Shown here in pieces: positions 1 to 6,386 of a stretch of DNA of 8,908 nucleotides. Origin of the DNA: an uncultured Clostridia bacterium. GTDB lineage: Bacteria > Bacillota > Clostridia > Christensenellales > Borkfalkiaceae. Positions within the stretch are counted from its first letter, which is position 1; each line of letters opens with the position of its first letter. Location: contig CALVPW010000136.1 of the NCBI GenBank assembly GCA_944354085.1, forward strand, positions 1 through 8,908, written 5' to 3'. A model generated the notes under the pieces. It saw only the letters and a program-made list of their open reading frames with translations, was not told the origin of the DNA and searched no databases. Position numbers and translations under genes: made by a program.

Positions 1-29
1 TGCGGAAACCGCTGCAATACCTATGCCGT

Positions 30-52
30 AGCCGCACAGGCTGCGGCTTTTT
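30..52 (+). terminator. Intrinsic terminator of an upstream, off-window unit
   Basis: A perfect 7-bp stem AGCCGCA / TGCGGCT (30-36 with 42-48) encloses the 5-nt loop CAGGC and runs straight into a T tract ending at 52. The opposite strand has no T tract after the stem, so it acts on plus-strand transcription. A reading frame from base 2 closes with TAG at 29-31 and might be the tail of the upstream gene, but ten codons are too few to call it. Confidence 0.75.
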
Positions 53-119
53 GTACAAACGCTCCCGCGCCCGCGGCGCTGCGGCGGGCGTTTCAGAGCC
101 GAAGCGTTCCGCGCCGCGC

Positions 120-143
120 AAAAATGCTTCGGCGCGGCGAAGC
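120..143 (-). terminator. Intrinsic terminator of the small minus-strand gene
   Basis: Read on the minus strand, GCTTCG (143-138), a 6-nt GC loop and CGAAGC (131-126) are followed by ATTTTTG. It lies about 45 bp past the TAG stop (188-190) of the minus-strand gene, the right place for its terminator. Bases 53-119 and 144-187 are GC-rich and hold no gene I can support. Confidence 0.6.
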
Positions 144-187
144 CGGAAAGAGGCAGAGCGTTTTGGCGGCGTCTTTCGGGGACGCAG

Positions 188-421
188 CTATTTTTTTCCG
201 GCGCGGCGGCTCATCGCGTCGTGCCGCGCGAGAAAGGCGGCGAGCGCGTCGCCCGACGGCGTCGGCGCGGCGGGCATGGCGTCCGGCGGCTGCTTTTGCG
301 GCGGGATTTCGGCGGGCGTCTCTTCCGTCTCGGGCGGACGGCTTTGCGCCGTTGCCGCGCTTTGCTCCGCCGTGAGCGCGGAGAGGGTATCGAGCAGCTC
401 AAAAATGCCGAATTTTTCCAT
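188..421 (-). CDS. Small hypothetical protein with a Pro/Ala/Glu-rich middle
   Basis: Encodes 77 residues if it starts at the ATG at 421-419. That start is preferred over an in-frame GTG three codons upstream because the GTG is part of the ribosome binding site GGGGTGAT, placed five bases before the ATG. The protein has a short hydrophobic N-terminal segment (MEKFGIFELLDTL), a low-complexity middle rich in Pro, Glu, Gln and Ala (about residues 25-58), and a C-terminal end with FLARHDAMSRRAGKK. There is no signal peptide or membrane helix. I do not recognise the family. The ribosome site, the downstream terminator at 120-143 and the divergent position to the lipoprotein promoter support a real gene. 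A weak promoter may be TTGGCA (488-483) with TGTACT (463-458), but the 19-bp spacing is long. No function can be given. Confidence 0.65.
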   Translation of the reverse strand: MEKFGIFELLDTLSALTAEQSAATAQSRPPETEETPAEIPPQKQPPDAMPAAPTPSGDALAAFLARHDAMSRRAGKK

Positions 422-481
422 AAAAATCACCCCGTTTTCTCAAAAAATTCAAAGAAAAGTACAAGTTTCACGGGTTTTTGA

Positions 482-510
482 TTGCCAAAAACCTTGCTTT
501 AGTATATAAT
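482..510 (+). promoter_or_regulatory. Sigma-A promoter of the lipoprotein gene
   Basis: TTGCCA at 482-487 and a perfect TATAAT at 505-510 are separated by exactly 17 bp. Transcription should start near 517, leaving a leader of about 60 nt before the ATG at 579. The surrounding DNA is much more AT-rich than the genes, as expected for the intergenic region of a divergent pair. Confidence 0.85.
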
Positions 511-532
511 GAAAGTCGTATCGTTAGAACGG

Positions 533-557
533 GAAAATCTCCGCGGGAGAAATTTTC
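533..557 (+). promoter_or_regulatory. Hairpin in the 5' leader of the lipoprotein mRNA
   Basis: GAAAA-TCTCC (533-542) can pair with GGAGA-(AA)-TTTTC (546-557): two 5-bp helices, a 2-nt bulge and a 3-nt GCG loop. It falls inside the predicted leader and ends about 12 nt before the AAGGG ribosome site. There is no T tract, so it is not a terminator. It may only stabilise the message; no ligand or protein is suggested by the sequence. Confidence 0.35.
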
Positions 558-578
558 TGCGGATGAAGGGTCATTCTC

Positions 579-2987
579 ATGCGTAAAATTTTTAAATGCA
601 TTACTGTTGCGGCGGCAGCGGCCGTCATTACCCTTTCGTCGGTATTTTTTGGGGGATGCGCGTATCAGTTCACGCCGCTCGAAGGAGACGTCTCGGGAGA
701 GGTAAGTTCGCAGGGCGGTTTCGTCGTGGAAAAAGGGGAGTACGTCTATTTCATCAACGGCGTCGAAACGTATACGTCGGATAATACCTACGGCACCCCC
801 GTCAAGGGTGCGCTCATGCGCATCAAAACCGCGGACATCAAGGCGGGCAACAACACCGCCGAAACGGTCATTCCTTCGCTGATGGTCGCGGCGGACTATA
901 CCTCGGGGATCTACATCTACGGCGACCGCGTCTATTACGCGACGCCGAACAACGTCGGCAATACGGGCGGCGACGTCGACAACACGCTGCTCTCCTTCCG
1001 CAGCGCCCGCCTCGACGGCTCCGACGTGCAGGAGCATTTCCGCGTGGCGGACAATGCTACCGTATACCGCTATGTCGAAGTGGACGGCGTTGTATATATT
1101 CTCTACGAGGAGGACGGAACGCTTTCGTCCTATAACACGGCGGAGAGCGTGAATACGACGCTTGCCGAAGGCGTTACGGAGTATGTGCTCAACAGCACGG
1201 AGAAGGGAGATCCTTACGTCTATTACACGATGACGGTAACGGACGGAGAGGATACCGAAGCGCCCTACGAATATACGAATTACAATCAGATCTACCGCGT
1301 GCGTGCGGACGCGACCGAAGCGCCCTACGAGTACACCTGGGATCAGGAATATCTCGACGAAAACAACGACGGCGAAGTTCCCTACGTCAACCTCGGCGAA
1401 CTTGTGCTCGACGGGATCGGCAGGAGCGACGGAATCACGCAGTTCAACCACGACGTCGACGAGGAGAACAATAACCGCCTTTCCTACGGGTTCACCTATA
1501 CGATGCAGGCATACACGAACGGCGGCATCTATTTTGTGCGCGCCTCTCAGCCCACATCGGGCAGTTCGGTCGGAAGCACCGGCGAGCTGTATTACCTCGC
1601 CGTTGACGACGTTGCGGCGGAAGGCTGGAACTCCGTCTCCGGAAACAGCGTCTATACCTCTGCCGATACGACGGGCGTCCTCGAAGTCGTGGCAAGCGCC
1701 TCGGATACGACGAACGCGTCTTCGGCGGCGTACTTCTATATCGATGAAGACAGCGAGACGGGCGTCAAGCATCACTATCTGTATGTGAACGACGCGTATA
1801 TTTACCGTGTGGACGTCGTAAACGACGGCAACGGCACCAAGGCGCAGATCGGCGAGGGCGGCGAAAGCAGTCTCCGCATCGCCTCGGATGCGAGCAGCGC
1901 GACGCTCATCGCCATGGATTCCGTTTCGGACAGCACCTATTCTTATATCTACTATACCAAATCCGGCACCAGCGGCCTTACCGTGGAGCGCGCCGTGTAC
2001 AACGGCGAGGCGGAGGACTACCGTACGCTCTCTGCGATCGGCGAAAACAACGCGCCCTACAAAGCGGTACAGCTGTTTGAGCTGGAACACGCTTCCAGCT
2101 GGTATAACTACGAGATCGTTGACGGCATTCTGTTCTATGCGAATGCGCAGGCGTTCGGGGATACTTCTTACAACTACGTCTGGACGGTCGATCTGACGAA
2201 CGCAGACGGCTCCCTCATGAACAACGAAGCGCTGGAAGCGTTCAACGAAAAATACGACGCGATCATGGGCGAGACCGACGGCTACATTGCCGCGCTCTCG
2301 GAGGAGGGGAACGGAAAACTCTCCGATATGATCGAATATTTCTTCTACACGGGCGAACGCACGGCGGTGGATGAAAATATCGAAGAATCCATCGAAAACG
2401 GAAAGAGCGAGACCTATCTTTACAGCGAAGAGGAAAAAGACGCGTTTACCGCATTCGTCAACGGCGAGGGCGACGCGGCGGACTTCGAGGATGAAAACGG
2501 CACGCTCTACACGACGCTCTCCTATTTCACGATGCGCATCGGCGCAATGAGCGAGGATGACGAAGAGACGTACCACGAGTATTGGCGCGACGTTCTCCAG
2601 CGCTATACCGTCGCCGAAGAAGAGACGGGGCTTCCCGCATGGGCATGGGCGCTCATCGGCGTAGGCATCGGCGTTGTCGTCGTCGGCGCAGGCCTTGCGG
2701 TATTCTTCCTCGTCCGCAAGCGCAAAAAACAGGCGCAGCAGCCCCGCGAAGCGCGTATGGCGGTCGATACGACGGACGATAAAACCGTCGACGTGTACCA
2801 CACGGACGACGCCGTGACGGCGGAAGCGACGGTACAGCAGCTCACGCCCGAAGAAGCTGCGCAGGCAGAGAGCGTTTCCGAAGGGGCGGAAGCCGAGGTT
2901 GCGGAGCCGTCTGCAACCGAGACGCCCGAGGCCGCGGAGCCGTCCGGAGAGGCGGCAGACGACGCGCCTTCCGCGCCGGAAGAATAA
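579..2987 (+). CDS. Large surface lipoprotein with propeller-like repeats and a C-terminal membrane helix
   Basis: Encodes 802 residues. The start ATG has AAGGG eight bases upstream. Residues 1-26 form a signal peptide (basic RKIFK, then an Ala/Val/Ile core) ending in the lipobox FGGC, so Cys27 should be lipidated by Lgt and cleaved by signal peptidase II. Residues 28 to about 680 are extracellular: Tyr-, Asp- and Asn-rich, with recurring short strands such as GDRVYYATP, DGVVYILYEEDG, GELYYLAVDD and YIYYTKSG. These resemble blades of beta-propeller proteins (DUF5050-like), though I cannot confirm the family. An octapeptide TEAPYEYT occurs twice, 20 residues apart. Residues 686-712 are a strong membrane helix followed by RKRKK, then about 85 residues rich in Ala, Glu, Pro and Asp that should be cytoplasmic. 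Lipid at one end and a membrane helix at the other is unusual. It is transcribed alone from the promoter at 482-510 to the terminator at 2997-3076. A sensor or cell-envelope scaffold role is only a guess. Confidence 0.9.
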   Translation: MRKIFKCITVAAAAAVITLSSVFFGGCAYQFTPLEGDVSGEVSSQGGFVVEKGEYVYFINGVETYTSDNTYGTPVKGALMRIKTADIKAGNNTAETVIPSLMVAADYTSGIYIYGDRVYYATPNNVGNTGGDVDNTLLSFRSARLDGSDVQEHFRVADNATVYRYVEVDGVVYILYEEDGTLSSYNTAESVNTTLAEGVTEYVLNSTEKGDPYVYYTMTVTDGEDTEAPYEYTNYNQIYRVRADATEAPYEYTWDQEYLDENNDGEVPYVNLGELVLDGIGRSDGITQFNHDVDEENNNRLSYGFTYTMQAYTNGGIYFVRASQPTSGSSVGSTGELYYLAVDDVAAEGWNSVSGNSVYTSADTTGVLEVVASASDTTNASSAAYFYIDEDSETGVKHHYLYVNDAYIYRVDVVNDGNGTKAQIGEGGESSLRIASDASSATLIAMDSVSDSTYSYIYYTKSGTSGLTVERAVYNGEAEDYRTLSAIGENNAPYKAVQLFELEHASSWYNYEIVDGILFYANAQAFGDTSYNYVWTVDLTNADGSLMNNEALEAFNEKYDAIMGETDGYIAALSEEGNGKLSDMIEYFFYTGERTAVDENIEESIENGKSETYLYSEEEKDAFTAFVNGEGDAADFEDENGTLYTTLSYFTMRIGAMSEDDEETYHEYWRDVLQRYTVAEEETGLPAWAWALIGVGIGVVVVGAGLAVFFLVRKRKKQAQQPREARMAVDTTDDKTVDVYHTDDAVTAEATVQQLTPEEAAQAESVSEGAEAEVAEPSATETPEAAEPSGEAADDAPSAPEE

Positions 2988-2996
2988 CCCGATCTG

Positions 2997-3076
2997 AAAA
3001 CTCCCCGCAAACGGATATGCACCCCGAAAGCCGGACAGGCGTTCGGAGATGTATGTCGCGAACGCGGGGAGTTTTT
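2997..3076 (+). terminator. Extended, internally structured terminator of the lipoprotein gene
   Basis: Ten bases after the TAA, AAAACTCCCCGC (2997-3008) pairs perfectly over 12 bp with GCGGGGAGTTTT (3064-3075), followed by TTTTT and, after GCC, a second TTTTT. The 55-nt interior is not a simple loop: ATATGCA (3015-3021) pairs with TGTATGT (3050-3056), including two G-U pairs, and CCGAA-A-GCC (3024-3032) pairs with GGC-G-TTCGG (3038-3046) around the loop GGACA. Terminator function is the likely call. The branched interior could carry another role such as mRNA 3'-end protection or a processed small RNA. Confidence 0.75.
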
Positions 3077-3157
3077 GCCTTTTTCCCGTCTGCGCGCGGC
3101 GAAAAAAATCTCCGCGCAAAAAAATACAAATTTTTTGAAAAACGTATAAAAAAACAG

Positions 3158-3186
3158 TTTACAAAAAAAATAAATACTAATATAAT
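3158..3186 (+). promoter_or_regulatory. Sigma-A promoter of the zinc-ribbon protein gene
   Basis: TTTACA (3158-3163) and a perfect TATAAT (3181-3186) are separated by 17 bp. About 60 bp upstream is an A/T-rich run with phased A tracts resembling an UP element, suggesting strong expression. Start is predicted near 3193, giving a leader of about 48 nt. Confidence 0.85.
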
Positions 3187-3240
3187 TTATTAGCCTGTAA
3201 GGCGTGGCTTTTGCCGATATTGTATAGGGAGGGAACAAGC

Positions 3241-3723
3241 ATGGTGCGTTACATGAAGTGTCCGCGCTGCGAACTCAATTATATCGACGCGGAGAAGCAG
3301 GAATATTGCGACGTCTGCCTCAAAGAGATGAAAGGGATCGCGACGGACGTTGACGAGATAGAGGAGACGGAGGAAGATCTTCCCACCGAACTTTGCCCGA
3401 TTTGCGGCGAGAACATGATGCGCCCCGGCGAAAAAATGTGTGAGGAATGCCGCAAAAAGGCGGAGTACGAGGAGGAAGAGCCCGATCCCGACGAGGACGA
3501 CGAATGGCGCGAATACCTCGACGACGATACCGATGCGGAGCTCGATCCCGAGATCGGCGAGATCGACGAGAGTTTCGACGACGAGTTCGACGAGGAAGAG
3601 GAGGAAGAAGAGCCCGTCGACGACGAAGAGGATATGGACTACGTGACGGGCGACGAGATCTACTCCCTTGCGGACGACGACGAGGACGAGGACGACGACG
3701 AGCAGGACAACGACGACTTCTAA
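3241..3723 (+). CDS. Double zinc-ribbon protein with a highly acidic C-terminal tail
   Basis: Encodes 160 residues from the ATG at 3241, chosen because AGGGAGGG lies 7 bases upstream; a longer frame beginning at 3211 lacks such a site. The N-terminal third has four CxxC pairs: CPRC (7-10) with CDVC (23-26), and CPIC (52-55) with CEEC (67-70). This arrangement suggests two separate zinc ribbons joined by an acidic linker. From about residue 75 to the end the chain is dominated by Asp and Glu, with long D/E runs and scattered aromatics, and it finishes in DDF. There is no signal peptide or membrane helix, so it is probably cytoplasmic. Zinc ribbons with acidic tails can bind nucleic-acid proteins or mimic DNA, but I do not recognise this protein and assign no function. 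It is a single-gene unit with its own promoter (3158-3186) and terminator (3745-3779). The GAC/GAG-rich tail makes the DNA low-complexity. Confidence 0.88.
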   Translation: MVRYMKCPRCELNYIDAEKQEYCDVCLKEMKGIATDVDEIEETEEDLPTELCPICGENMMRPGEKMCEECRKKAEYEEEEPDPDEDDEWREYLDDDTDAELDPEIGEIDESFDDEFDEEEEEEEPVDDEEDMDYVTGDEIYSLADDDEDEDDDEQDNDDF

Positions 3724-3744
3724 ACAGCGTCTGCATGCAGATAC

Positions 3745-3779
3745 GGGCGGCGGCATGGCATCCATGTTGCCGCCCTTTT
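3745..3779 (+). terminator. Intrinsic terminator of the zinc-ribbon protein gene
   Basis: A 14-bp stem (3745-3758 with 3762-3775, including two G-U pairs) closes on the 3-nt loop CAT and is followed by TTTTGTT. It starts 21 bases after the stop codon at 3721-3723. Confidence 0.85.
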
Positions 3780-3804
3780 GTTCTCCCGCAGGCTTGCCCG
3801 CATA

Positions 3805-3864
3805 CTTGCCTCCCTCTATGAGGGAGGTGGCTGCGCGGCATCGCCGCGCAGACGGTGGGAGTAG
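3805..3864 (+). repeat. Palindromic intergenic repeat, copy 1 (60 bp)
   Basis: Begins with CTTGCCTCCCTC, forms a first hairpin CCTCCCTC / GAGGGAGG around TAT, then a second 9-bp hairpin CTGCGCGGC-ATC-GCCGCGCAG, and ends with GGTGGGAGTAG. The final GGGAG could also pair with the first CTCCC, so the unit may switch between two folds or close into a three-way shape. It abuts copy 2 directly. The style matches the short palindromic repeats scattered between genes in gut Clostridia; I cannot count other copies from this window. Confidence 0.75.
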
Positions 3865-3911
3865 CTTGCCTCCCTCCGTGAGGGAGGCGCCCCGCAAGGG
3901 GCGGTGGGAGT
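3865..3911 (+). repeat. Palindromic intergenic repeat, copy 2 (47 bp)
   Basis: Shares with copy 1 the start CTTGCCTCCCTC, the first hairpin (stem CCTCCCTC / GAGGGAGG) and the end GGTGGGAGT. The second hairpin has a different sequence and length (GCCCC-GCAA-GGGGC) but is still a perfect stem. It ends about 25 bp before the comF start codon and could fall within a message that reads into comF. Confidence 0.75.
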
Positions 3912-3935
3912 GCGCGCTGCGGCGCGGAGGTGTGT

Positions 3936-4664
3936 ATGAAGACCCTCGTGGAAAAATTTTTATCGTGGCTCGGGCGGACGGGCGAGAAGAATTTCACCTG
4001 CGACGTGTGCGGCAGAGAGGTGTTCGGCGGCGAAAGGATATGCGCCGCCTGCGAAAAGACGCTCCCGTTCAACAACGGGCATATCTGTCCGTATTGCGGC
4101 AGGCGGGTGCGTGAGGCGGGCGTATGCATCGAATGCAAGGACCACCGTCCCGCCGTCGAACGGGCGCGTTCCGCCTTTGTGCACGAAGGGGCTGCCGCCG
4201 CGCTCGTGCGCCGCTTCAAACAGGGCGAAAAATATCTGTTCCGCACGCTGGCGGCGTATATGTTTCCGCTCTTGCAGCAATTTTTTGCCGACGCCGACGC
4301 GCTCGTCTTCGTCCCCATGACGCGCCGCGCGCAGCGGCGGCGGGGATACGATCAATCCCGCCTGCTCGCCGAGCGGCTCGCAAAAATGAGCGGGAAGCCC
4401 TGCCTCGACGCATGTAAAAAGCGGCGGGATACGGCGGCGCAAAAGGGGCTGGGACGACGGGAGCGCGAGCGCAATCTCGAAGGGTGTTTCGTCGTTTGCG
4501 ACCGTGCCGCGGTCAAAGGCAAACGTCTCGTCATCGTGGACGACACCTTCACGACGGGTTCCACCGTCAGCGAGCTTGCCCGCGTTTTGCTGCGTGCGGG
4601 CGCGGCGCGCGTGGATGCGCTCACGGCAACGAGCGTCGAATATAAGCTCTTTCGCAAAACTTGA
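3936..4664 (+). CDS. comF: ComF family phosphoribosyltransferase-like protein
   Basis: Encodes 242 residues from the ATG at 3936, which has GGAGG five bases upstream; an in-frame GTG two codons earlier overlaps that site and is unlikely. The N-terminal part carries four Cys pairs, C22/C25, C36/C39, C51/C54 and C64/C67, expected to bind zinc. Residues 125-147 (VPMTRRAQRRRGYDQSRLLA) match the ComF signature after the zinc region. Residues 198-210 (LVIVDDTFTTGST) are the PRPP-binding loop of type I phosphoribosyltransferases with Asp202 and Asp203. Length is normal for the family. ComF homologues act in the cytoplasm during uptake of single-stranded DNA in competence and are also widespread in bacteria not known to be transformable. 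No other competence gene is visible here. It is a single-gene unit closed by the terminator at 4684-4712. No clear promoter is seen; the palindromic repeats lie just upstream. Confidence 0.93.
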   Translation: MKTLVEKFLSWLGRTGEKNFTCDVCGREVFGGERICAACEKTLPFNNGHICPYCGRRVREAGVCIECKDHRPAVERARSAFVHEGAAAALVRRFKQGEKYLFRTLAAYMFPLLQQFFADADALVFVPMTRRAQRRRGYDQSRLLAERLAKMSGKPCLDACKKRRDTAAQKGLGRRERERNLEGCFVVCDRAAVKGKRLVIVDDTFTTGSTVSELARVLLRAGAARVDALTATSVEYKLFRKT

Positions 4665-4683
4665 GATAATATCGGACGAGACG

Positions 4684-4712
4684 AAAACGCTCCCTGCGGG
4701 GAGCGTTTTTTT
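4684..4712 (+). terminator. Intrinsic terminator of comF
   Basis: AAAACGCTCCC (4684-4694) pairs perfectly with GGGAGCGTTTT (4699-4709) around the tetraloop TGCG, and the T run extends to 4712. It lies 19 bases after the TGA of comF. Confidence 0.92.
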
Positions 4713-4850
4713 GCATGTTCCCGCGGCGCGCGTCATATGTTACAGTATCCCCGCAGGCGGGGCGCAGGACGTTTTCGACGCAAAGGGACAGGATGTGCGG
4801 CGATCTGTCAGAACTTCCTGCGGCAAGAATGATAAGATAGGTGTTGTGTG

Positions 4851-5615
4851 ATGCGGTTTGTCACGGTCAGGGTAAAAGCCGTTGCGGCGGCGGCAGGGCT
4901 GGCGGCGGCGGTGGCGCTTTCGGCGATGTGCGCGCACGCGACGGGCGCGGCGGCGGTGTACGCAAAGGGCGCCCGCTCGCTCCCCGTTTACAGCGTGGAG
5001 CGGGAGGATCGGGCGATCGCCATCACGTTCGACTGCGCGTGGGGGGACGAATATACGGGCGAGATCCTGGATGCGCTCGGCGCGGCAAACGTGCGCGCCA
5101 CCTTTTTTACGGTGCAGTTCTGGGCGGAAAAGTACCCCGAGCACCTCAAAGAGATGGCTGCGGCGGGGCACGAGATCGGCACGCACAGCGCCACGCATAC
5201 ATATATGTCCCGCCTCTCGGAGGCGGAGATCAGAAAGGAGCTCACCACCTCGGCAGACGCCATCACCAAGGTCACGGGCAAAGCGGTCGATCTCTTCCGC
5301 GCGCCGTACGGCGATTACGACGACCTTTTGGTTGATACGGCGGCGGATATGGGTTTTCTGACCGTGCAGTGGGACGTGGACTCGCTGGATTGGAAGGACC
5401 TCTCCGCCCGCGAGATCGCGGCGCGCATCCTCGAAAGGACGCAGGCGGGTTCCATCATCCTCTGCCACAACAACGGGCTGCATACCGCCGAGGCGCTGCC
5501 CGCCGTGCTCGACGCGCTCGTCGCCCGCGGTTATACGTTCGTGCCCGTGGGCGAGCTCGTGTACCGCACGCATTTTACCATCGACGCGGCGGGCAGACAG
5601 CACAAAGACGTTTGA
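4851..5615 (+). CDS. pdaB: PdaB-like polysaccharide deacetylase
   Basis: Encodes 254 residues from the ATG at 4851 (AGGTG about seven bases upstream; a GTG directly before it is a possible alternative). Length matches Bacillus subtilis PdaB. Residues 8-36 form a hydrophobic signal or membrane anchor. The NodB deacetylase core follows: TFDCAWG (59-65) with Asp61 as the expected catalytic base, THSATH (111-116) with the two metal-binding histidines His112 and His116, RAPYG (150-154), WDVDSLDW (174-181) and the final ILCH (203-206). The second Asp of the usual TFDDG motif is Cys62; PdaB-type proteins also depart from TFDDG here, with TFDxxWG. The family removes acetyl groups from peptidoglycan or chitin-like sugars outside the membrane; PdaB is needed for spore stability in Bacillus. 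It sits 24 bp before the SSB-like gene and probably shares its message. I see no convincing sporulation-sigma promoter in 4713-4850, which otherwise holds only a small CCCCG/CGGGG hairpin (4749-4762). Confidence 0.88.
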   Translation: MRFVTVRVKAVAAAAGLAAAVALSAMCAHATGAAAVYAKGARSLPVYSVEREDRAIAITFDCAWGDEYTGEILDALGAANVRATFFTVQFWAEKYPEHLKEMAAAGHEIGTHSATHTYMSRLSEAEIRKELTTSADAITKVTGKAVDLFRAPYGDYDDLLVDTAADMGFLTVQWDVDSLDWKDLSAREIAARILERTQAGSIILCHNNGLHTAEALPAVLDALVARGYTFVPVGELVYRTHFTIDAAGRQHKDV

Positions 5616-5639
5616 AAAACAAAGATTCGGAGGGAGTCA

Positions 5640-6341
5640 ATGGATCACAATACGGAAAAGAACAACAGGGTCTTTTTGATGGGGGAGATCGTCTCGGAAG
5701 CGACGTTCTCTCACGAGGTGTACGGCGAAGGTTTTTACGAGCTCTTCGTGCGGGTGATGCGCCTTTCGGGGCAGGCGGATATCCTGCCCGTCACCATCTC
5801 GGAGCGGCTCATCGAAGGGAACGATCTGAAAGTGGGCAGCCGCATCTGCGCGCTGGGGCAGTTCCGCAGTTACAATAAATTGGAGGGCGGGCGATCGCGG
5901 CTCATGCTCACCGTGTTCGTGCGCGAGCTCGCCGAGGAGAGCGCCGCGCGCAATCCCAACTCCATCGTGCTCTCGGGCTATATCTGCAAGCCGCCCGTCT
6001 ACCGCACGACGCCGTTCAACCGCGAGATCGCCGATCTTCTCATCGCCGTCAACCGCGCATACAACAAGTCGGATTACATCCCCTGCATCGCATGGGGGCG
6101 CAACGCTCGCTTCGTGCAAAATCTCAAAGTGGGGGACCGCGTCGCGCTCTCGGGGCGCATCCAGAGCCGCGAATACGTCAAACGGCTCTCGGAAACGCAG
6201 TCCGTCACCATGACGGCGTACGAGGTCTCCGTCTCCAAACTCGCCGCCTTTGACGAGGATGAGAACTTCGATCTGGACGGCGAATTCGAGCTGTATACGG
6301 CGCAGGCGCATGCCGTGCACGGCGAGGCGGAACGCCGTTAA
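5640..6341 (+). CDS. Single-stranded DNA-binding-like protein with two OB folds
   Basis: Encodes 233 residues; GGAGGG lies five bases before the ATG. Two SSB-like OB-fold units are visible. The first spans about residues 10-98 (RVFLMGEIV ... LMLTVFVRELAEE). The second, about 108-202, is closer to ordinary SSB, with SIVLSGYICKPPVYR, IPCIAWGRNARFV, LKVGDRVALSGRIQSREY and VTMTAYEVSVSKL. The tail (203-233) is partly acidic (FDEDENFDLDGEFE) but lacks the terminal DDDIPF-type tip by which SSB recruits partner proteins, and it ends in basic ERR. Two-domain SSB-family proteins occur in Clostridia beside a normal SSB encoded elsewhere, so this is probably an accessory copy; its role is unknown. It follows the deacetylase by 24 bp and is ended by the terminator at 6347-6374. 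The link with a cell-wall enzyme has no obvious functional meaning. Confidence 0.85.
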   Translation: MDHNTEKNNRVFLMGEIVSEATFSHEVYGEGFYELFVRVMRLSGQADILPVTISERLIEGNDLKVGSRICALGQFRSYNKLEGGRSRLMLTVFVRELAEESAARNPNSIVLSGYICKPPVYRTTPFNREIADLLIAVNRAYNKSDYIPCIAWGRNARFVQNLKVGDRVALSGRIQSREYVKRLSETQSVTMTAYEVSVSKLAAFDEDENFDLDGEFELYTAQAHAVHGEAERR

Positions 6342-6346
6342 ACGAG

Positions 6347-6374
6347 AAAGCGGTTTTGTTAAGCCGCTTTTTTT
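6347..6374 (+). terminator. Intrinsic terminator after the SSB-like gene
   Basis: AAAGCGGTTT (6347-6356) and AAGCCGCTTT (6361-6370) form a 10-bp stem with one T-G wobble and loop TGTT. The T run continues to 6374. It starts five bases after the TAA stop and isolates the next promoter. Confidence 0.9.
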
Positions 6375-6386
6375 GTTGCGCGTCGC

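Noticed and set aside
3092..3118. A second terminator from GCGCGG / CCGCGC
   Set aside because: A short 6-bp stem followed by A rather than T on the plus strand; the minus strand also lacks a T tract after the stem.
468..3119. An 883-residue open frame on the minus strand, antisense to the lipoprotein gene
   Set aside because: It mirrors the plus-strand gene frame, where GC-rich codon bias removes antisense stops. Its product is Arg/Val/His-rich with no recognisable domain, and the plus strand has promoter, ribosome site, signal peptide and terminator.
3211..3240. An upstream start giving ten extra residues on the zinc-ribbon protein
   Set aside because: The ribosome site AGGGAGGG lies inside this extension and is correctly spaced for the ATG at 3241.
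3805..3911. CRISPR array from the repeated CTTGCCTCCCTC units
   Set aside because: Only two adjacent copies, each itself made of hairpins, with no unique spacers of regular length and no cas genes.
4740..4762. A terminator or operator upstream of pdaB from CCCCG/CGGGG next to TTACAGTAT
   Set aside because: The stem is only 5 bp with no T tract, and the TTACAGTAT half site lacks its mirror half; a chance match is plausible.
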